Source of the DNA: Phaeovulum veldkampii DSM 11550
GTDB taxonomy: Bacteria; Pseudomonadota; Alphaproteobacteria; Rhodobacterales; Rhodobacteraceae
Direction: 5' to 3'
Length of the DNA stretch: 64,000 bases
Assembly: GCF_003034995.1 (NCBI RefSeq)
Contig: NZ_PZKF01000004.1
Span: 62,001 to 126,000, forward strand
Shown here in pieces: positions 60,315-64,000 of the stretch. The translations under genes were made by a program, and so were the position numbers. The notes below the pieces were generated by a model. The model was given only the letters and a program-made list of their open reading frames with translations. It had not been told where the DNA came from and did no database searches. Numbering within the stretch: position 1 is the first letter of the stretch; the number at the start of each line of letters is the position of its first letter.

Positions 60315-61562
60315 TCAGAACCGGGTTGCCCGACAGGGGGCGATGTCGGGGCGGGGGCTGCGCCCGGCAATCAGGTCGGCCACGATTTCGGCCGTGACCG
60401 GCGCCAGCGTCAGCCCGATATGGCCATGCCCGAAGGCATGGATCACCTCGGCCCCGGCGCGCGAGGGGCCGATCACCGGCAGGCTGTCAGGCATCGAGGG
60501 GCGAAAGCCCATCCATTCGCGGTCAGGCCGCGCGGGCAGGTCTGGAAAGATCGCGCGGGCGCCCTGGATCAGCCGCGCAATGCGGTGGGGCGAGGGGGGC
60601 GCCGTCAGCCCGCCCAGTTCCACCGTGCCCGCCGCGCGCAGCCGCCCGGCCATCGGGCACAGGTAAAAGCCGCGTGCCGTGGGGCAGGTGGGCCGGCCCA
60701 GCCGTGGGGTGGCCATGTCCCATTCGACGTGATAGCCGCGCTCGGTGTCCAGCGGCACCCGGTCGCCCGCCTGCGCGGCCAGCGCGCGCGAATGCGCGCC
60801 TGCCGCGATCACCACGCGGCGCGCGTGCAGCCGCAGCCCCGGTCCGCTCAGCCGCACTCCGTCGGGCAGCCGGTCCAGCCGGTCCACCTGTGCGGCGATC
60901 ACCTCGGCCCCCGCCGCCTGCGCCGCAGCGGCCAGAAGACCGACCATCCGCCCCGGATCGGTCAGAAACAGCGCCTTGGGGAAAAAGGCCCCACCCCCCG
61001 CAACGCCCGGCAGCGCGGGGTCGAGGGTTGTCACCGCGTCGGGGGACAGCATCTCGACCGTCACGCCCAGATCGCGACGGAGGGCCAGATCGGCCTTGGC
61101 CGCGCGCGCCTCGGCCGCTGTTTCGTAAAGATAGAGGCAGCCCTTGCGTTGCACCAGACCGGCGCCGCCGATCGCCTCGGCCAGGCTGCGCCAGCGTGGG
61201 GCGGCGTCTTCCAGCAGCCCTGCCAGCGCCACCGCATTGCGCCGTGAGGGGCCCGGCAGCGACTGACGCAGGAACCGCGCCAGCCAGGGCGCCAGCGCGG
61301 GCAGGGCTGCGCGGCGGATGGCCAGCGGCGAATTGGCATCGAACATCAGCCGGGGCAGGGCGCGCAGCACATCGGGGTTGCCCACAGGCTGCACCGCGTA
61401 ATCGGCAATGGTGCCCGCATTGCCGCAAGAGGCACCAGACCCCGGCGGGGCGGGGTCGATCAGCACCACCTCGCGCCCCGCCGACGCCAGCCTATGCGCG
61501 ATGGCAAGGCCCACCACGCCCGCGCCGACCACGGCGATGTCGGTGGAAACGACAGTCGTCAT
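60315..61562 (-). CDS. FAD-dependent D-amino-acid dehydrogenase-like oxidoreductase
   Basis: 415 residues, DAO fold. N-terminal FAD motif TDIAVVGAGVVGLAIAHRLASAGREVVLIDPAPPGSGASCGNAGTIA matches DadA. C-terminal FRPSMPDSLPVIGPSRAGAEVIHAFGHGHIGLTLAPVTAEIVADLIAG is the substrate-site and FAD part. It oxidises a D-amino acid or related amine. ATG 61562; the frame extends to 61637 across a palindrome but is not conserved. The ADH/ALDH pair upstream points to a catabolic cluster. Confidence 0.83.
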   Translation of the reverse strand: MTTVVSTDIAVVGAGVVGLAIAHRLASAGREVVLIDPAPPGSGASCGNAGTIADYAVQPVGNPDVLRALPRLMFDANSPLAIRRAALPALAPWLARFLRQSLPGPSRRNAVALAGLLEDAAPRWRSLAEAIGGAGLVQRKGCLYLYETAAEARAAKADLALRRDLGVTVEMLSPDAVTTLDPALPGVAGGGAFFPKALFLTDPGRMVGLLAAAAQAAGAEVIAAQVDRLDRLPDGVRLSGPGLRLHARRVVIAAGAHSRALAAQAGDRVPLDTERGYHVEWDMATPRLGRPTCPTARGFYLCPMAGRLRAAGTVELGGLTAPPSPHRIARLIQGARAIFPDLPARPDREWMGFRPSMPDSLPVIGPSRAGAEVIHAFGHGHIGLTLAPVTAEIVADLIAGRSPRPDIAPCRATRF

Positions 61563-61581
61563 TGCGCTGGCCCCTGTAGCG

Positions 61582-61612
61582 GCCGAAGATTTTTCGGCGA
61601 AAAATCTTCGGC
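61582..61612. other. Perfect 13-bp palindrome
   Basis: GCCGAAGATTTTT / AAAAATCTTCGGC around CGGCG. Lies 8 nt beyond the iron-ADH stop and upstream of the oxidoreductase start. No T-run beyond the stem; the T5/A5 tracts are inside it. Confidence 0.6.
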
Positions 61613-61620
61613 TCGGCCAG

Positions 61621-62772
61621 TCACATGCAGGCGTCAAACAGCGCGCGGGTATTTTCGCGCGTCATCTCGATGGGGTTGCCGCCGCAGGATGGGTCTTCCA
61701 GCGCCATTTCGGTCAGCGCATCCAGCCGCGCAGACTCCACCCCCATGGCCGTCAGGTTTTCGGGGATGTGCAGCTCGGCCCGCAGCGCCATCACCGCCGC
61801 GCGGAACCCGTCGAACCCGCCCGCGATGCCCAGATAGGCGGCGGCCTTTTCGATCCGGTCCTCGATTGCCGTGCGGTTGAAGTCGAGCACCATGGGCATC
61901 ACCACCGCGTTCGTGGTGCCGTGGTGCGTGCCATAGACCGCGCCGATGGGGTGCGACAGCGAATGGATCGCGCCCAGACCTTTCTGGAACGCCACTGCGC
62001 CCATCGCGGCGGCGCTCATCATATGGGCGCGGGATTCAAGGTCGTGCGGGTTGGCGTAGACCTTGGGCAGGTTTTCAAACACCAGCCGCATTCCCTCCAG
62101 CGCGATGCCCTGGCTCATCGGGTGGTAGAACGGGCTGCAATAGGCCTCAAGGCAGTGCGCCAGCGCATCCATGCCGGTGCCGGCGGTGATGAACCGCGGC
62201 ATCCCCACCGTCAGTGCCGGGTCGCAGATCGTGACCGCGGGCAGCAGTTTGGGGTGGAAGATGATCTTTTTCTTGTGCGTAACCGAATTGGTCAGAACCC
62301 CCGCGCGCCCGACCTCGGAGCCGGTGCCCGCGGTGGTGGGCACGGCCAGGATGGGCGCGATCCTGCCTGCGTCGGCGCGGGTCCACCAGTCGCCGATATC
62401 CTCCAGATCCCAGACCGAAAGGCTGGGCGCCTGATCGGCCATCAACGCGATCATCTTGCCCAGATCCAGCGCCGACCCCCCGCCGAAGCAGACCACGCCA
62501 TCATGCCCGCCCGCCTTGTAGGCGGCGATGCCCTCGGCCATGTTCTGTTCGTTGGGGTTCGGGTCCACATCGGAAAACGCCGCGCGGCCCAGACCCGCAG
62601 CCTCTAGAATGGCCAGTGCATTTTGCGTGATCGGCAAGGGCGCAAGCGCCTTGTCGGTGACCAGCAGGGGCTTTTTCAGCCCCACGGTCTTGCAGTGATC
62701 GGCCAGTTCCGCAATGCGGCCCGCGCCGAACTTGATGGCGGTCGGGTAAGACCAGTTTGCCTTGGGGGTCAT
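61621..62772 (-). CDS. Iron-containing alcohol dehydrogenase
   Basis: 383 residues. VCFGGGSALDLGKMIALM (NAD site), VPTTAGTGSEVGRAGVLT, GMDALAHCLEAYCSPFYHPMSQGIALEGMRL and HSLSHPIGAVYGTHHGTTNAVVMP (metal-binding His) are the group-III ADH motifs. It reduces an aldehyde or oxidises an alcohol with NAD(P). Its start overlaps the aldehyde dehydrogenase stop (ATGA), so both are coupled. The true substrate is unknown. Confidence 0.9.
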   Translation of the reverse strand: MTPKANWSYPTAIKFGAGRIAELADHCKTVGLKKPLLVTDKALAPLPITQNALAILEAAGLGRAAFSDVDPNPNEQNMAEGIAAYKAGGHDGVVCFGGGSALDLGKMIALMADQAPSLSVWDLEDIGDWWTRADAGRIAPILAVPTTAGTGSEVGRAGVLTNSVTHKKKIIFHPKLLPAVTICDPALTVGMPRFITAGTGMDALAHCLEAYCSPFYHPMSQGIALEGMRLVFENLPKVYANPHDLESRAHMMSAAAMGAVAFQKGLGAIHSLSHPIGAVYGTHHGTTNAVVMPMVLDFNRTAIEDRIEKAAAYLGIAGGFDGFRAAVMALRAELHIPENLTAMGVESARLDALTEMALEDPSCGGNPIEMTRENTRALFDACM

Positions 62773-64000
62773 TTCGTCACCTTCTTGAGATGGTAGGATT
62801 TCGGCCGCGTGACCGAGTAATAGCCCAGAACCGACAGGCTGCCGCCGCGGCCGGTGTCCTTGCAGCCGGTCCAGCACAAGGCCGGGTCCAGATAATCGCA
62901 ACGGTTCATGAAGACGGTGCCGGTTTCCACCCGCGCCCCCACTGCCGCCGCGCGGGCCGCGTCACGCGTCCAGATCGAGCAGGTCAGCCCATAGGGACTG
63001 TCGTTCATTGCGGCGATCGCCTCTTCGTCGTCTTTCACCGCCATGATGCCGACCACGGGACCAAAGCTTTCCTCGCGCATCACGCGCATTTCGTGGTTCA
63101 CGTTCACCAGGATCTGCGGTGCCAGATAGGCGCCGCCGTCATCTTCGGGAAACAGCGCCGGGTCGATCAGTGCGGTGGCGCCGTCGGTGATGGCATCGGC
63201 GATCTGGTCGCGCACGACCTGTGCAAAGCGTTTGTTCGCCATCGGGCCGATTGTCGTGGCCTCTTCGAACGGGTTGCCAAGGCGCAGGCCCTTGACCCAG
63301 GCCACCGCCTTTTCGACGAAGGCGTCATAGAGGCTTTCGTGCACATAAATGCGCTCGATCCCGCAGCAGCACTGGCCTGCGTTATACATCGCGCCATCCA
63401 TCAGGCTGTCCACCGCCGCATCCAGATCGGCGTCGTCCATTACATAGCCAGGATCTTTGCCCCCCAGTTCCAGCCCAAGCCCGGTAAAAGAGCCCGCCGC
63501 CGCGCGTTCCATCGCCGCGCCGCCGCCCACCGAGCCGGTGAAGTTGACAAAGTTGAACGCCCGCGCGCCGATCAGCGCCTCGGTCGTGGCATGGTCCAGC
63601 ACAACGTTCTGGAACACGTCTTCGGGCACGCCGCCTGCATGAAAGGCCTCGGCCAGACGTTCGCCCACCAGCAGCGTCTGGCTGGCGTGTTTCAGCACCA
63701 CCGTATTGCCTGCGATCAGTGCGGGGACGATGGTGTTGATCGAGGTCAGATAGGGGTAGTTCCACGGCGCCAGCACAAAGACGACCCCCACAGGCTCGCG
63801 TTCGATCCGGCGTTCAAAGCTGTCAGAAGCCTCTACCACCATCGGCGCCAGCGCCTGCGCAGCGATCTCCGACATATAGGCGGTGCGGTCGTTCACGCCG
63901 CCGAATTCGCCGCCATAGCGGGTCGGGCGGCCCATCTGCCAGGCCAGTTCCTCGACCAGAACCGGCTTCATCTCGTTCAGTTTTGCCACCCCGGCCTGCA
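62769..64000 (-). CDS. Aldehyde dehydrogenase family protein (5' end outside window)
   Basis: About 410 codons are visible; the frame continues past the right edge (QAG before VAKLNEMKP). Motifs: VFVLAPWNYPYLTSINTIVPALIAGNTVVLKHASQT, NFTGSVGG, catalytic Glu LELGGKDPGYVMDDADLD and catalytic Cys YNAGQCCCGIERIYV, then ESFGPVVGIM. A general NAD(P) aldehyde dehydrogenase. The coupling with an iron-ADH and a D-amino-acid-type oxidase suggests amine, polyamine or amino-alcohol breakdown. Confidence 0.9.
   Translation of the reverse strand, partial: QAGVAKLNEMKPVLVEELAWQMGRPTRYGGEFGGVNDRTAYMSEIAAQALAPMVVEASDSFERRIEREPVGVVFVLAPWNYPYLTSINTIVPALIAGNTVVLKHASQTLLVGERLAEAFHAGGVPEDVFQNVVLDHATTEALIGARAFNFVNFTGSVGGGAAMERAAAGSFTGLGLELGGKDPGYVMDDADLDAAVDSLMDGAMYNAGQCCCGIERIYVHESLYDAFVEKAVAWVKGLRLGNPFEEATTIGPMANKRFAQVVRDQIADAITDGATALIDPALFPEDDGGAYLAPQILVNVNHEMRVMREESFGPVVGIMAVKDDEEAIAAMNDSPYGLTCSIWTRDAARAAAVGARVETGTVFMNRCDYLDPALCWTGCKDTGRGGSLSVLGYYSVTRPKSYHLKKVTK

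Overview
The window is a gene-dense, GC-rich stretch of chromosome from an alphaproteobacterium, most likely a member of the Rhodobacteraceae (Rhodobacter/Paracoccus-type). The evidence is the ethylmalonyl-CoA pathway pair ccr and ecm, a SAM/SAH riboswitch in front of metK (a class found mainly in Rhodobacterales), a DUF6478 protein, a CenR-like orphan response regulator, and the runs rsmB-heparinase, phoH-ybeY-corC-lnt-metK and aroA-cmk-rpsA-ihfB. I saw no insertion sequence, prophage, CRISPR array, rRNA or tRNA. Both end genes (heparinase-like, aldehyde dehydrogenase) run off the window.

1-9.3 kb: heparinase-like gene (partial) and rsmB, an SDHAF4-like factor, two flavin reductases, a lineage-restricted lipoprotein, DUF6478 and coiled-coil trio, a LysR regulator divergent from azoR and abutting an EamA exporter. 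7.3-11.4 kb: ecm and ccr around a small periplasmic protein. 11.4-19 kb: cold-shock protein, RecD-like helicase, a broken VOC gene remnant, branched-chain aminotransferase, universal stress protein, thiolase, an overlapping STAS/HATPase switch pair, hspQ, a transglycosylase lipoprotein, and lolA.

19-33 kb: ftsK, an aminotransferase, an amidase, a UbiH-type hydroxylase, Trm112-LON-thioredoxin/TPR, xthA, the response regulator, ribA with an L,D-transpeptidase, a lone TRAP binding protein, and a glycosyltransferase-like protein. 33-43 kb: miaB-phoH-ybeY-corC-lnt, riboswitch-metK, trmB (start codon pressed against a terminator) and a secreted phytase-like esterase behind a Pho-box-like triple repeat. 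43-50 kb: aroA-cmk-rpsA-ihfB-lapA-like-trpF-trpB.

50-64 kb is the most accessory-looking part. It starts with two tandem exported PepSY-like proteins with long Asp tails, followed by a membrane-anchored LuxR-type regulator split by an in-frame amber codon. Then come a GbsR/MarR-like regulator ending in seven lysines, galM with a degenerate dgoK, a zinc uptake locus (znuA divergent from zur-znuC-znuB with two candidate Zur boxes), a small exported protein, a yjbF-yjbH exopolysaccharide pair, an amino-acid dehydrogenase, and an iron-ADH/ALDH pair. Assignments come from reading translations and motifs. No database search was run, so lineage statements rest on general knowledge of the families.
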